A stretch of DNA of 64,000 nucleotides from Hymenochaete sp. R1 (GCA_019400425.1 JAFREE010000119.1:1-64000); one strand, 5' to 3'. Positions 9,504-22,020 are shown, counted from the first letter of the stretch. Numbers and translations: made by a program. The notes: generated from the letters alone by a model not told the origin.

Positions 9504-12500
9504 ATGCCATCGCCGTCTTCGTGGTCAAATCCTGGCACACGTTCCCTTCGTACTTCCATATCTTACAACGATATTCGCCCCTCTTCCCCGTCTTCGCCAC
9601 GCGACCGTGAGCGGGAACGCAGGAGGCCTTCTATGAGCATTGTTCCCGCCTTCTCCCCAGCATCCACCGAATTCAACTCTTCAACTCAAGCTCAAAGCCA
9701 ACTTTTTATGTCTCCTCCACCATCTCCGCCTATTCCCACCTCAAGGTTAGAGGAGAACTACTTGGCCGTAAAGCGACGGACCCATCGTCAGAGCTACTTT
9801 GACCATTACCCCGAGCGTATCTCGCCACGCGCTGGGCGCACACAGGAAGCGAGTGAGCTTGATTCACTGTTGAAGAAGAGACGGGAGGTACCGAACGTGG
9901 CAGTGGAAGGTCTTGAGGGAAATGAGATGCCCAAAAGCGTCGTGGAAAGGATTGCTGCAGGGACACGACCCGAGAAATCGGAGGGCGGCGCTCGAAATGA
10001 TGGTTCGAACTCCAGTCTTCATTCTCGTCAAAAGAGCTTGAGCACGGATGGACCTAGTTTGCAGAAAAATGGATTTTCAAGACCGAAAAAATCGACGGGT
10101 TCAAGTGAAGGGCCTAGTGGTAATGCCGCCGAGAGAAGCGCGGGTTGCTCAACGACAATTCCCATCCCCGTCCGACCAGCTCGTAGCTCAAAGCGACAGA
10201 CCCAACCCGAAGTTTCTTCGACGTCAAAGACGGGGGAGAGCAGAACGTCTGTTTCCCAGCCAAGCGGTTCAAAAATTGACTCACGCATTCAGACGCATAT
10301 AAACTCACTTGGGACATCCAAAGTAACGGCTCAACCTTACAATTTTCTTAGAAGCAATTATAAGGACAAAGATGATGTACCGATCCCCCTTCCTACTCTT
10401 CGTTACTCCAACTCCACGTATTCCAGCTTGCAAACCCGACGTGGTTCGCCTTCGCCACCCCAAACCCCCATCGAAACATCTTTATCTTCTCGCTCTTACC
10501 CATTCTCAAGCTCATATACCCAAGGGCACTCTCGCGAGTCATCCTACGCGTCCCTTTCTATTTCAAATGGCTCATACGGTGCCAGTCCGTATGGGGTTTT
10601 CGATTCTCTTGGTTCATCTTCCAACTCCTTCGAAGTCATGGTTTCAGCGCCCATTTCGGGCGTGGAATGCATGGACGCTCTCGTGGATGGGATGGACGGA
10701 CCTGACGATGGTGACGAGCTTTTTAGACGGCTCCAAGCGAACTCGGTGAAGATGCAGCAGGACAAACGAAAGGGAAGAGGAGGAGAGGACGACAGGAATC
10801 GGGAGTCGCAGCGGCATCAGCATTACCCTTTGTATGCGCCCCCGTTACCGAACCCGACAGAAGGCATCGTGATGGGGCACTCGCACGCGCTGAGAAGTCG
10901 GCGAACTCCAAGCTCGGGATCCAGTTCGGACGTTGAGGTTGACGGGAATGAAGGGGAAGACGAGGCTGAGGACGAAAGAACAGGAGTTGAAAGAGAAAAA
11001 ACGATGGATCATTCAACTTCATTAAACAAGAATGGCTTGTCGTTCCCTATCAAGAAATTGGAAGCTGGTTCAGATAAGGAAAGGCGAATAGGAAATGGAC
11101 GAACGGCTTCGTCGAGTACAATCACAGCAGACATGGCTCAGCCAAATACATCTACATTCACAATGCCACCCGTTGTCTCGACCTTACCAAAATCGCAGGC
11201 AAGTTTTTTGAATCGAGAAACACCCCCATCCATCGATGACATTATCCGGAAACATACTGCCGATCTAGCATATGTTCCTTCTACTTTACAAGCATATCAA
11301 CGAGCTAGGTCACCTACACCAGGTGATACGAAGTGTCCGGCTACCTCCTTGGAAAGCACTGGTCCATCTGAACCTTCTTCTGTCCCAAGCATCTCGGAAA
11401 TAATTCGCAGGCATATGCCTTCCGAACGCGAAGTTCACAATGCGGATACATCAGCGTTCGAGAGTATCAGCTCGAACCGCATGGTCGCGAACGGGATTTG
11501 GCGAGAAAGAGCTCCAGCGTCTACGACGTCGAATTCGGGAATCAGCGCTGAAGCGAAGTGCGGTAGTCGAGTGCTTGAATCGACAAAACTTGCAGCTCAT
11601 GCTCCCCGCAATTCAGTTGATAGTATTACGGCAGAAGTGCAAGAATCGTTACGTGTGCAACAGGCGCTGTTAGGTGAAGGCGTGGCATCCGCTTCAGCTC
11701 CTGTACCATTAAACGCGAGGTCAACTGCTTCAACGAATACCTCTGTCGCAAAATGCGGCGGAAATGCAGGGATTTTGAATCGACGGCACAGCACGTATAG
11801 CGGCAAAGGCATCAAATCTGCGACTCAGTCCGTGCGGTCAGAAACTATCTCTGCTTCAGCATCTTTATCCTTATCAAACGGAGCTTCTGAATCTGACCAT
11901 GCTTTCCAACCTTTGAGTGTCTCCTCTACCTCGAAAGGTACCACGAAACGCGGTACAAGGAAACCACGCCAGTCAGCCCAAACCGATGCCGTTGCCACCT
12001 ATCTTCGCTCCGCGCGCATTACGACGCTTCTGCACCTCGTACGCCGTCCGCATGCGTTACCGGATCGCACATTGACGGTGAGCGTATCGGACTTAGGGAA
12101 AAGGGATGGTATACCATTGGTCGTGTTCTTAGGTTTGGGCTGCGTGCGACATGTCATGGGGCTGTATGATGAAATGGCGGACTGTATGGGAGTGCGGTTA
12201 ATCACGGTTGATAGGTAACATCGTTCATTCTAATTTCTTTTTAAATGAAAGCTAATAGTCGTACTCGCGACAGGTGGGGTCTTGGTCGAACAGACGTACC
12301 GGCCTTATCCTCGGGCCGAGGCGTAGCCGAGTGGTCCACGGTTATCGACGAAGTGCTGGACCAGCTCAGTATCAAGCAATGCAGCATCATGGCACATTCC
12401 GCAGGATCACCATATGCCCTAGCTTTCGCTAACCGGTACCCGGAAAGGATAGTAGGGGACGTGTGTCTGTTGGCACCATGGGTTGGAAGTGGGGCGGGAG

Positions 12501-14441
12501 GTGAGTGTCCCAGAGTCACTTCTGTATCATTTGACTCAAGTCACTTTTCCAACTGAATTTATAGGTGGCTATGGATGGCTGAAATACATTCCCAATGGCA
12601 TCCTCAAGACTGCTCAGGCGGCTGAGTGGAAAATACAGGCATGGATGATTGGCAAGCCACCTAAGATCACATATGAAGGAATTGGATATAGTGTCAGGGA
12701 TCCCGTCTCTCCCACGACCTACGATACCACGGAGGTGTCAGACCACGTACTCAACGCAGATCCTTATACCGACTCATTTGAAGAAGGTGACACCCTCGGT
12801 AACGAGGAATGCGAAGAAACGGATGAGTACGAAACCGGAAACAGAGTGGACGAGCTCGGTAGGAAATCCACTTCCGGCAGCTCGAATCCGTACGTATTTG
12901 ATTTCACCTCTCGGACCATGGCGAAGGCAAGGCAAAGTACCTCGAGTGGCATGAGCGGTAACACGTTCAGCGACTATGATGATTTAGCAGACTTTGCTGG
13001 TCGTTTCGCGAGCCGCACGACGTTTGAAAGACGAAGGAGTATGGCCGATGGTTATGTCCCTGAGCGTGGTCTTGGACATAATGCCCCGAGAGGTCCTGAT
13101 GGGAGTGTGGTGAAGAAGCGAAAGGGTTTCTTGCGGATGTGGAAGGGTGTACCGAACAGTGCGAATGGCGCATCTCCGCCTGTGCCTCCCGTCCCGTCTG
13201 TCTTCGCCAGATCCGTAAATGGTACAGCTTCTTCCTCCGCGAATACTGCGAATGGCTCTCAACATGCCCCGGACGGGACTCATTCGATGAGCAAGCTGAA
13301 AACTTTACGGTCAATAGGGTCTCTGCGGCATCGTAACTCTGCCCATGCCTCTTCACCTCCCTCACACCATCCCCCACCACCGCCAATGCTTTCGACCGCA
13401 ACGGTTGGGGTAATGAAAGCAGAAGACAAAAGCCCGGTGCTACCTGAGCAGGACTTCAGTGCAACCCTTGATTTCAATATCGGTCTGGACGAGTACAACC
13501 TCAGAGGCACAGACGTGGATACAGTTCCAACGAAAATCACCACTGTCCCCGCGAACAGACCGTCGAAAGCTGATGGGAGATCGGCTTTGGGCGTCAATAC
13601 CGGGAAACCTGGTAATGGTGCGATGGCTGGAACTATTTCGGTAACAGGTTCGGGAAGCAGAAGGCGTTCAATATCGCTTACTGCTACTTCAGCGTCAAAG
13701 CCACCTGGTTTTTCGCGAGCGACTACATCATATGCTCACCGTTCAAATGCCGCTGTCGAGCAAGACACGTCGATAAACGGAACGTCATCCGCAACAGTCT
13801 CCCCGAGTTCACAAAGTACACGCACGAGTAGGACAACAGGCACAACGAAAAGCAATACGTTGAAGAAGCACCCCCGCTCATCCGGGTCAACAAAGGGCCC
13901 CATCACGCCGTCTCGACCTCAGAAATCCCACGGGGAGATATCATACCAGGTTGAACTCGGAAATGCTCTCATCGCTGCGTCACATGCAGAATCTGCGAAA
14001 GGCACGCATCCGGACCTACTACAGATACTAAATCACGAGAGGCGGAACTGGGGATTCTCGTACGCGCGCTACCCGCACGACGTCAAGGTGTGGTATGGTG
14101 ATCGGGACGAACGAATAGCGAAAGAGAGCGTTGAGTGGCTAGAGGAGGTCATGTCAAATGGTGGCGTGAGTCCGCGATTAGGTTCAGGACTGATGGAACG
14201 AAGAGGAAGATGCGATGTGAAAGTGGTGAAAGGGGCTGATCATGGGCTGATGTTCAGAACGGATGTTGTCGTGGACGTACTGGAGCATGTCCAGGCGGTA
14301 TGGGACGCCAGACCAAAGTCACCGTTTGCTGCAGATACTTTTAATGGGCAAAGGACTTTTAAGAAAGAGGTTGATGCGACGCTTAGACCGACCTCTGCCT
14401 ATGGTGTCGTACGAGACCCTGACCCTTTTAGAGCCTTTTGA
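9504..14441 (+). CDS. large alpha/beta-hydrolase with disordered insertions
   Basis: Three exons, 9504-12214, 12274-12500 and 12565-14441, joined over 59- and 64-nt introns, give 1604 aa. The first 840 residues are Ser/Pro/Arg-rich and disordered. The hydrolase fold then begins: VVFLGLGCVRHVMGLYDEMA as the oxyanion strand and turn, ITVDRWGLGRTD, and the nucleophile elbow MAHSAGSPYA, where Ser is the expected nucleophile. A second disordered insert of roughly 400 residues follows, and the fold resumes with WYGDRDERIA (acid) and VKGADHGLMF (catalytic His). All three triad residues are therefore present although far apart. The substrate is unknown; there is no signal peptide or lipase lid that I recognise. 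Exon borders interrupt the fold, not the disordered parts, and phases agree. Confidence 0.85.
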
Positions 14442-16143
14442 TTTATCCGTCTTTTCTTCTACACACATCTTCCTTCATACGAGTGCCGCTTAATAAAATG
14501 CTCAGATAGATTTCTGAGATCTCTCTCCCTCTCTCTTTCCCCTCTTGCTCTACTCATTCATACAAACATTACATTGTTGTTTACATATCACTCTTTCGTC
14601 TTTACCGGATCTGTACTCCTATTCTCTCTCTTCGCCTCCGTTCGTTTTCCCTTCTTTCCTTCTACGTCTTTCATACCTATTTCTTGGCCATAATCACTCT
14701 TGTGCCTCTCACAATCATTGATTTATACTACATTCCTGGGTTTATTTTTCTTTTGAAGGGGCAGCTTCCCTAGTATCAACCACAGCTTTTTCGTCCCCGC
14801 TTCAGCACGGAATCCGGATTGGGATCGCTGCACATAGCTCAAGCATATTATACCTTACTTTGTGTTTCGCTCTTGTCTTAGGACATTAGTCCCACGAGTA
14901 CGCGACATCTAACGGACCTAAAATCAATCTATGTCACTGTCCTTCCTGCTTGACAAGTGTGCTTCTTCTAGTGGTCAAGCGAGCTATTATCCAGAATATT
15001 AAAAATCCCCCATGTATATAATGATTTATTATGCGAAAGAAATCGCAAAGTTCTGGTCGGCGCTAGGTACGGAGACACCTAAAACACTGACACACACAAA
15101 CGAGAAAAAGAGAAAAGTTCTAGCTCCAACTTTATCACTGGTAGGGACATTGTTGAATGGGCAGCATGTCATTAAACAGGCTCAGACGAATCTGATCAAG
15201 AAGGCTTTCAAGTCTTCAAAGGTGATCGCGGGGGCATCCACGTTTCGCATCCAGGCGTCTCTCAGGCCCTCTGTGAGAGGATGGCCGCGACGTAGCTCTG
15301 CAACCATGTATGTTCTCAAATTAAAGCACTTTATAATAGACCGTAGAATTTATTACGTGAGTTATGAGAGGGACTGCATAATTTAAGAAAGTGAACTACG
15401 CCTAGAAAGGCGGCGAGAGGCGGAGAATGAATGAGAAAAGGGGGAGAGACGCTGAGATGGTGAGAGCGCGCAAAGATGAGGAGACCCCAAACATCCGAGA
15501 TTTTATATTGCGAGAGCAAAGTGATGACTAAGCTCGAAGAGCTTTACTGTACCGAAGTAGTCAATCGTTCTGTAACACGTAACACGAGGGTCTCGGATAA
15601 CTTTTATTAAAGTTCCCGTAACATGTAACAGAGGGTCGAGAACTCTCGTCCAGGGGGCTGTAACATGTCACAAGAGCCGGATTACCCTCGGCTAGGCTCG
15701 CTTAGCTCCGGCCCGGATCCGGAGAACAATTCTTCAGATCGATGTAACGCGTAACACGGCCCGGAGAACTTGTTACACAGCGGTCTACCGACCGTGGGAA
15801 AGAACAATTGACTACTTCAGTACAGTAATATCGAAAGGGTCCCATCTTTGCAAGTTAGTAGTTTTGCTACTTGAATTCGGAGGATTTTCTGAACCCCCCT
15901 CCTCCGGGGAGGAAGCTTCCTCTTCTTTTTTGTCCTCTCCCGGGTAAGTAAGCAAGCCTTGGACTAAAGTTTACATGAGGTCAAGGAAACTTTTTAATAT
16001 AAACTCCAATCTTCAATTAGCACTGGTAATATATACGGGAACCTGTACTTCAAGTTGATACAAAAGAGATGGAGTTTTGGTTACAACGACGTCGCCAAAC
16101 GGGAGCATGTGCTATGACACGAAAAGTATAAAACTGGGCATGA
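14442..16143. other. intergenic stretch around a MITE
   Basis: Apart from the MITE at 15545-15827, no gene was recognised. The first 100 bp are CT-rich 3' UTR-like sequence. An open frame at 15012-15386 encodes a Lys-rich peptide with no recognisable features and lies in AT-rich DNA; I do not accept it. Confidence 0.5.
15545..15827. mobile_element. 283-bp MITE, mariner-like
   Basis: Inverted repeats of 28 nt, 15544-15571 and 15801-15828, match at 26 positions (TTACTGTAC at the ends). Taking the flanking TA dinucleotides at 15545-15546 and 15826-15827 as the target duplication gives ends that start CTGTAC, as in Tc1/mariner elements. Inside are at least four degenerate copies of a TGTAACRYGTAACA unit, near 15571, 15617, 15659 and 15743. 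There is no coding capacity, so movement would depend on a transposase elsewhere. Confidence 0.7.
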
Positions 16144-17235
16144 TCAAACGAACCTGATGAAAAGGTGTCGAATGTCATTGGAGTCCTTAGGAGAATACAC
16201 CTTCCCATTCCGACTGTATTCTCGCATAGTCTGAGTGACGTGATGATCTTCAGGAAGTTCCGCAATCTCGTATGCCCTCATGTCGAAGCACTTTATAACA
16301 TATTGCGAGACGGTGAGTGCTCGGAGAAATAAGAAAAAGAAACATCGACACTCACTACAACTATCGCCCAAGACGGGTCGCTATCACCAACAAGATCGAC
16401 TGTCCTTGCCTTGTAATTCAACAATCCGACGTACGAGCCCTTCGCGGCCTCGTAGAACATAACCTGTCGCTTATCCAATGCTTCCTTTGGGAAATTTTTG
16501 CCGGTGACGTTATCTTGAAAGTCGAGTTTCTCAGAAGCATAAAAGTGATACCGGGTCTTATTCTCCCTTTCATGCACGAAAGCATCTCTTGTCTCTGTGC
16601 TTTCTTCACTCGCCCAAGTCCATTGGTCGGTGAGACCTCCGTTGTAACGGAAAGCATAGTTTATAGGTTCGATTGTTGTATTATGGTCAACATACGCCTT
16701 GAAGATCCCACATTGATGATCAAGAGTCAAATACTGAGCAAGTTTATTGTATCCCCGTTAACTGACTCACCGCATGAGCTCCATATCCACGATACAGAGG
16801 CGAAAATCCCCAGCGACTACCGTAAGGATCCTTTATGATAAGAGAGCATTTCTCACGAGATCCGGATCCGCTTGTTGCACACTTTTTGACGCGTTCTTTG
16901 TCGGGGTCGAAATAATGAGCTCCTGGACCGAAGAAACGAATCGCTTCTTGTTTAGTTTCATAACTCATTTCGAACTTTGCGTATTGATCATCAAAGAGAT
17001 GATTTACCCCCTTGGGATAGCCTGGATGTGGTTCCCAACTTGAACGACTATTAGGCTGGCTTCGAGGTTGTGGAAGATCACGTTCTGCCTTTAAAGTAAG
17101 TGCCGTAACTTTATAGCTACGATTCAAATGTGCATTACCTTGCTGAGCGTAGTCGGCCGTAGATCGTCTCGCACTAGGGTCTGACAAACCTGTGGAGTAC
17201 CGATAGACGTGCCTTTTTCCATTCCTTCCCGACAT
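16144..17235 (-). CDS. uncharacterised protein, family member B
   Basis: Four exons: 17139-17235, 16771-17084, then to 16356, and 16144-16290. The third exon starts at 16733 (37-nt intron, 311 aa) or at 16697 (73-nt intron, 299 aa). The product shares with members A and C the SSWEPHP start of the first block, the WGF-like end of that block followed by an intron, the second block, and the C-terminal unit that begins CFDMRAYEIAEL and ends FIRFV. The intron before the WEPHP block is in phase 1 at the place where member C has one. Member B has only 32 residues, Arg/Ser-rich, in front of that intron, so it lacks the J domain of C. No signal peptide or membrane segment is visible. Function unknown. 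Confidence 0.72.
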
Positions 17236-17364
17236 CAGTCAATTAGCGCACAAAGCGTTTAACGAGAGAACTGTGAAGAAAATTGGCTGTAGTGACGAAG
17301 ATGGCCAGAATCAGAGGAGAAAGAAAGTGGGATGCAAAAGACCGGGTCACCCCAAAGCTCAGAT

Positions 17365-17370
17365 TTTATA
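17365..17370 (-). promoter_or_regulatory. TATA box candidate for family B gene
   Basis: TATAAA on the minus strand, about 130 nt upstream of the ATG at 17235. Placement is plausible for a fungal core promoter; nothing else supports it. Confidence 0.35.
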
Positions 17371-17482
17371 AGGCTGCAATTGCAAAAGCACATATCCAAT
17401 AACCTAGCTCAAAGGTGCGAATATAGTTCCTTTGCTATATCTGTAATATCAGCAGACTTCCATTGCGGCTCATGTAATGATT

Positions 17483-19086
17483 CTACAGGAAAGTGATGAA
17501 ATTGGTAGGTGCCGGGTCTGCAATGTCGTTGAAATCGCGTTTTTTATCCCAGAACTCTTGGATCTGGATTTCGTCTCGCTTGAGCTCTGCAATTTTATGC
17601 GTCCTCTTGTCAAAGCACTGGCGAAAGCGTGTACACGGATAAGAATTATGAAAAGGACGTAAGGACCATAGGCAACTTACTATGTACAAAACCCAATCCC
17701 GGCGCTCAGAGGAGAAGAGCAAAGTTTGTTTATGACCCGGAGGAGGATGTCCTATCCTCATGATACTCGCCAGGGAGCCGTACGAGCATCTATAATACAC
17801 GATGAATCTTTTTTGAATGTCATCGACATCGAACTCGTGATATTGTATCTGGTTTTTTTCTTTGCCGTTGGGATACACATTAATCCTTTCATTCTTCCGG
17901 TCTTTATCTTTGAAGTAGTCTCGATCGCGCTTTGCACGAGATCTGTCCTTTTGCCAAATCATAGTTTCTGGCCATGTCCGTGGACCGGTATACAGACGTG
18001 CATCCTTAGCTTCGGTGGCGGAGTATGCACGAGCATTGAATCTCTGAGGATGGTTGAGAGTTATCAAGGAGAACCCAACGTAGTACTCACAATTGATGCA
18101 TAGGATGAGTCGCGGTACGCTGCAAAGGCATATTTCCCTTTCGTCCGCTTCAGATCTTGAAATATTAATGCGTTGCCCTTTTTGTCTGAGAACTTAGTTA
18201 TCAAAGGTATTTCTCCGTAGAGCTCTTGCATCTGTATTTGGAGATAATCAGATGAAAAGATGATGGCAAGCTCAACGTGTGCTGGCGGGTTGACCCAAAA
18301 TGCCGCAGACAAAGAGTTTTCTTGTCGTTTTGTAGAAATATAAGGGTGAGGTTTCCAAGAGCCAACGAGTGCGTTGGGCGGATTGCTAGCGGTGTTTATT
18401 GGTTGACGTTGCCCTTTGTCAGGAGGTGTGAGGTTCATGACATGTCAAACAGCAAATACGACGAAAGCAACACACACCACTCGGAACCCTCTGGCCCGCT
18501 CCTTTTGCTTCCCATGCGGTACGTCGGGTTGTATTCGGAGCTGGATTGCGCACAGGCTCAGAAGCATTCTGTCGCGGAGGTGCGAGTGGAGGCGCATTCT
18601 TCACGACAAAGTCTGCCGGCCGTTCGACCTTTTCTTTAGCGAACTTCTCTATGGGTCTTATGACATATTCCGAGGACCCAGGGTCGATATTCCAGTCTGG
18701 CCCAGCACCCTTCACTCTCCTGCCACCTATTATGGACCAGAATCTAAAGCACTTCTCGCAGTCGTCCTCAAGATCATTGAGCTTCAGCCCCGGAATGAAG
18801 AAAATCAGTAATGTTTGAGCGGAAAGTGCGGCCCATAGCGTGCTCACATTAGCAAAGATGTATCCCATAAAGTCGGGCTCCTCTCCATCATTCTTATCAG
18901 GATGGTAGTCAAGTCCCTAAAGCGCGAGATGGTAAGGTTGGAAATGTGAGTTTTGTAAAGGAGGAAGATAAGTCGCACCATGAACTTCTTCTTCCTGGTA
19001 ATCTCTTTCTTCTCAGCAGTACTCCAATCGAGTCCAAATGGGAGGAAGGGGTTGCGAAATGGTAGCTCTTTTGATATCGATACCAT
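17483..19086 (-). CDS. J-domain protein with family C module
   Basis: Six exons: 18979-19086, 18848-18916, 18478-18781, 18091-18413, 17681-18043 and 17483-17617, introns 47-66 nt, total 433 aa. Residues 10-70 form a J domain: NPFLPFGLDWSTAE as helix I, a basic helix II, the HPD motif in LDYHPDKND that stimulates Hsp70 ATPase, and a short helix III. The motif appears only after the first intron is removed. A Pro/Arg-rich linker follows, then the module shared with members A and B: SWKPHP start, YAF block end, second block, CFDKRTHKIAEL unit and FITFL end. The phase-1 intron joining linker and module matches that of B, which argues that J domain and module are one gene. The start at 19086 is the first usable ATG; a short upstream exon is possible. 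Client and location unknown. Confidence 0.7.
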
Positions 19087-19703
19087 TGAGTTTGCGTCGA
19101 CGTCAACGTCACGGTGTGATAGAGGGCTGTACTAGCACGCAACGCAGCAATGAAGAATGAGCCATTCTTTATTTCCACCAGAAAAGTCGACGAAAGTATA
19201 GTGTTTTAATTTATGTTCTTGGTGTGTACCCGAGTTGCAAAGCTGCAGGTCTGTAACAGTTCGTGGAAGTGTAAGAACAGGGCAAAGCGCTTCTCGCGTT
19301 CAATGCTGCACTGCAAAGTGACGATGATACTCAAACCACCCGACGTCATGCGTCCATAAGTTAGTTGAAACTGCTACTACTGGAACATAAACAAGATCCG
19401 ACATCGATGACATACATAGAAATGGTATAGAAAGTACAACTTGCATATAGTTACAAATGACCACGAACGATATATTGTGAATCATTTCCCAAGAAATTTG
19501 AATATCGTCATTCAGGCAGTCATGCTCACCAAAGCGGTGAAAACTAGAAGAGAAAAACACAAGTGACTATAAATATTGGTCCCAGACATGCTGAATAAAA
19601 GACTAGAAAAGCTGGTTCCATCCTCTAGTTTCTGAAATGTTTCATGGATCCAACTCCGCGGACTCGCATTCCTAGCTCCCAGTATTTTGCAAAGTACTAG
19701 CTT
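19087..19703. other. gap between family C gene and Ies1 gene
   Basis: About 620 bp holding the promoter of the J-domain gene and the 3' end of the Ies1 gene, both on the minus strand. No recognisable coding or repeated sequence. Confidence 0.45.
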
Positions 19704-22020
19704 TTACAAGATATCAACTTCCATCGGCTCTGTCCTCGCTTCAGCCTGATAGTGCATGAAGTACTGACTTTGCCTCTCGGGCTTCGTTCCTCTTTGCCTC
19801 TTGCTTTCCCTCGCATGCTGTGTGGGTCGTTCGAACTCGAAAGGTGTCATTGATGTGACCGCCCCGTGTCGAAGACGGTCGAGGGTCTGCAGGCGGCGGC
19901 CTGGATTAAATATGAGATAGATGTCTATCAATGATCCAACTACACAGAGTGGACATACTGTAATCAAGATATGTGTGATGATCGCCTTGCATTTCATCGT
20001 CAGAGTCCATTAGAGGGTCCGTGGCAGTAATCTTGTACCAAGCATCTTGGAATAAAGGTTCAATCAAAGGACACTGAGATGCACTGGCATAACGCGCTCA
20101 CATTCAAGCATTGTCTGCTCCGGCGATAATGGCCTGTATGCTTCATACGACTCTCGAAGTTCATGAGTGATCACAGGTACTAAAGTCAACGACTCCGGTT
20201 GAATCGGAGGAGCTGGTGCTACTGATTGATCGCCATTTTGTCTGCCTTGCCCTCTACGTTTCCGTGTTCCGCGTACTACGCCACGCCCCCGTCCCCGGCC
20301 GGCCGGAGTTGAGGTGGGTCCGTTAGTGACCGAATCTGGAGCTGGTTCGCCGAACGTTGCTGCCATCGATGTAAGTTGGAGAGGTGGAGAAGATTGATTA
20401 TGACTTTGAAGTTGAGGTGCGACGGTAAGGATGGTCGTTCTTGTTCCAGGAACCTGGGAAGTCTTGGACGTAGCAGCTCTTCTTTGGCGTTTCCCCAGTC
20501 GAACTGGTGGTTTGTTTAGTGATACCTATAATATCCAAGAAGAAGAAAAGGTGGTCTCACCTTTAGGTTCTGGCTGCTCGACCTTCGGAATATTGCGTCC
20601 TTTCCTCGTCGAAACTTCCTTGGTCCGAGCTCCCGATGAAGGAGCAGTCGAGAATGCTGACACTAATTCGGGCGGAGGTGAGGGAGCATCTAAAGGTTCA
20701 AGCGCAGGTGTTCCGCTTCCCCGCCCAGACCCACGCGGATCCTCTCGAATAGCATCCAAAGCATCGAGTCTATCATTATCTGTCTCGAGAAACAGCCTCC
20801 GATGTTCTTGCATTTTCTCGACCCACTGCAGCTCTTCTGACGTGTCCACGTTTTCGGGTGGCCGCGCGGCCTGCTCCGCGGGTGTAAGAGCATGCATCAG
20901 TGGAGCGCGTATGTGTCTTTTTCTTTCTTCGTCGTTCACGTTCTCGAAGGAATTGAAGGGATTGGGAGATCGCGCTTCAAGATAGTGGAAGCAAAGCCAA
21001 AGGAATACCCGGGCGCGCTCTTCTGAAGAAACATTTATAGGACGAAAGAGATCGCTAAAATCGATGGCCGAGTCCTCTGCAAAATGAGCTTGCGCAACGG
21101 CCTATACTCGGAGCCTTTAGAACTCAGAAGGATTAGATGATAAGGATAAAGAAACGTACCGCACTGTGTTCATTCAGAACAGTGATTAGATTGAACACGT
21201 TGGTGGGGGGAATGCGGCCTGCTTCCTGATATTCGAAAGACACAGGAGCACCATATTTTACTCAGCACTGAATTTTGATCAATGAAGGATCATGTTTGTT
21301 TGACCTTACCTTGAGCTCAAGGATCTCACTCGGCGTGTTCGGTACTCCTTCAACTTCACTGGGGAGTGTCACGGACTTCAAAGTGTTTCGCACGCGTTGG
21401 CCGTCCGTCAAGCCACCTTTGGTACTCTGTAATGCTGGTATTGGGTGATACGTTCTATTTGCGGTACGAGCCTCTGGGAAGACTTTGTGGTTGGTATGCG
21501 AAGACGGCGGACGCAAAGCTCCGAAATCAGCGAACTTGGATACGGTGAGAATCGGTGCCACTCACACGCCATTGATGACCTGCAGGAGACTCTTTTTCTC
21601 AGCGTGAAATGACGGCAGATGGATTGGTCGACTCACGAGATTCGTCCGACATTGGCCAACAAGCTAAGCATGGCGTAGTCCGTACCAAACTCTGGAGACT
21701 TGCGCATGAACTTCTGGACAGCCCTGGTTCCCTTAGCACGCAGGATCATGGACACGTACAAATCACGGAACGTGATCTTTGGTCCGCCGTCGAATGGACA
21801 AGTGAATACTTGATGACTGTCGGAGAAGATATGGTAGAGAAAGTCATACTGAATGTCGTGTCGAGATAAGGGAGTGCCGTCCTTTGAACGTTTCTGTCTT
21901 TTCGTCACCCGCCGATTGCTTTCATCAGCCATCGAGTCTCTGAACAATATGTGAGCGATGGTCAGTCAAAAATGATAAACACGACGACACTTGCGTTCGA
22001 GAGTTTGACTCGAGGTCCAT
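19704..22020 (-). CDS. INO80 complex subunit Ies1-like, copy 1
   Basis: Nine exons: about 21989-22020, 21637-21939, 21566-21579, 21310-21482, 21160-21225, 20561-21101, 20102-20503, 19959-20045 and 19704-19900, about 604 aa. The core reads RHDIQYDFLYHIFSD, FRDLYVSMILRAKGT, LLANVGRISSSMAFFPEAR, RTYHPIPALQ, PPTNVFNLITVL and ERARVFLWLCFHYLE, the conserved stretch of Ies1 (Ino eighty subunit 1), a nuclear subunit of the INO80 chromatin remodeller. A basic GRGRGR tract and a final TLDRLRHGAV segment follow, as in the copy at 39102-41334. The third coding exon is only 14 nt. The start, in a good ACCATGG context, is likely, but the first donor is ambiguous among several GT in CAAGTGTCGTCGTG. Compared with copy 2 it has diverged more from the usual motif (SSSMA for NTTMA). 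Confidence 0.82.

Noticed and set aside
15012..15386. 124-codon frame with Lys-rich translation
   Set aside because: AT-rich, isolated and without any recognisable pattern.
20431..20985. 184-codon plus-strand frame
   Set aside because: Antisense shadow of Ies1 copy 1 exon 6, whose family sequence is clear.
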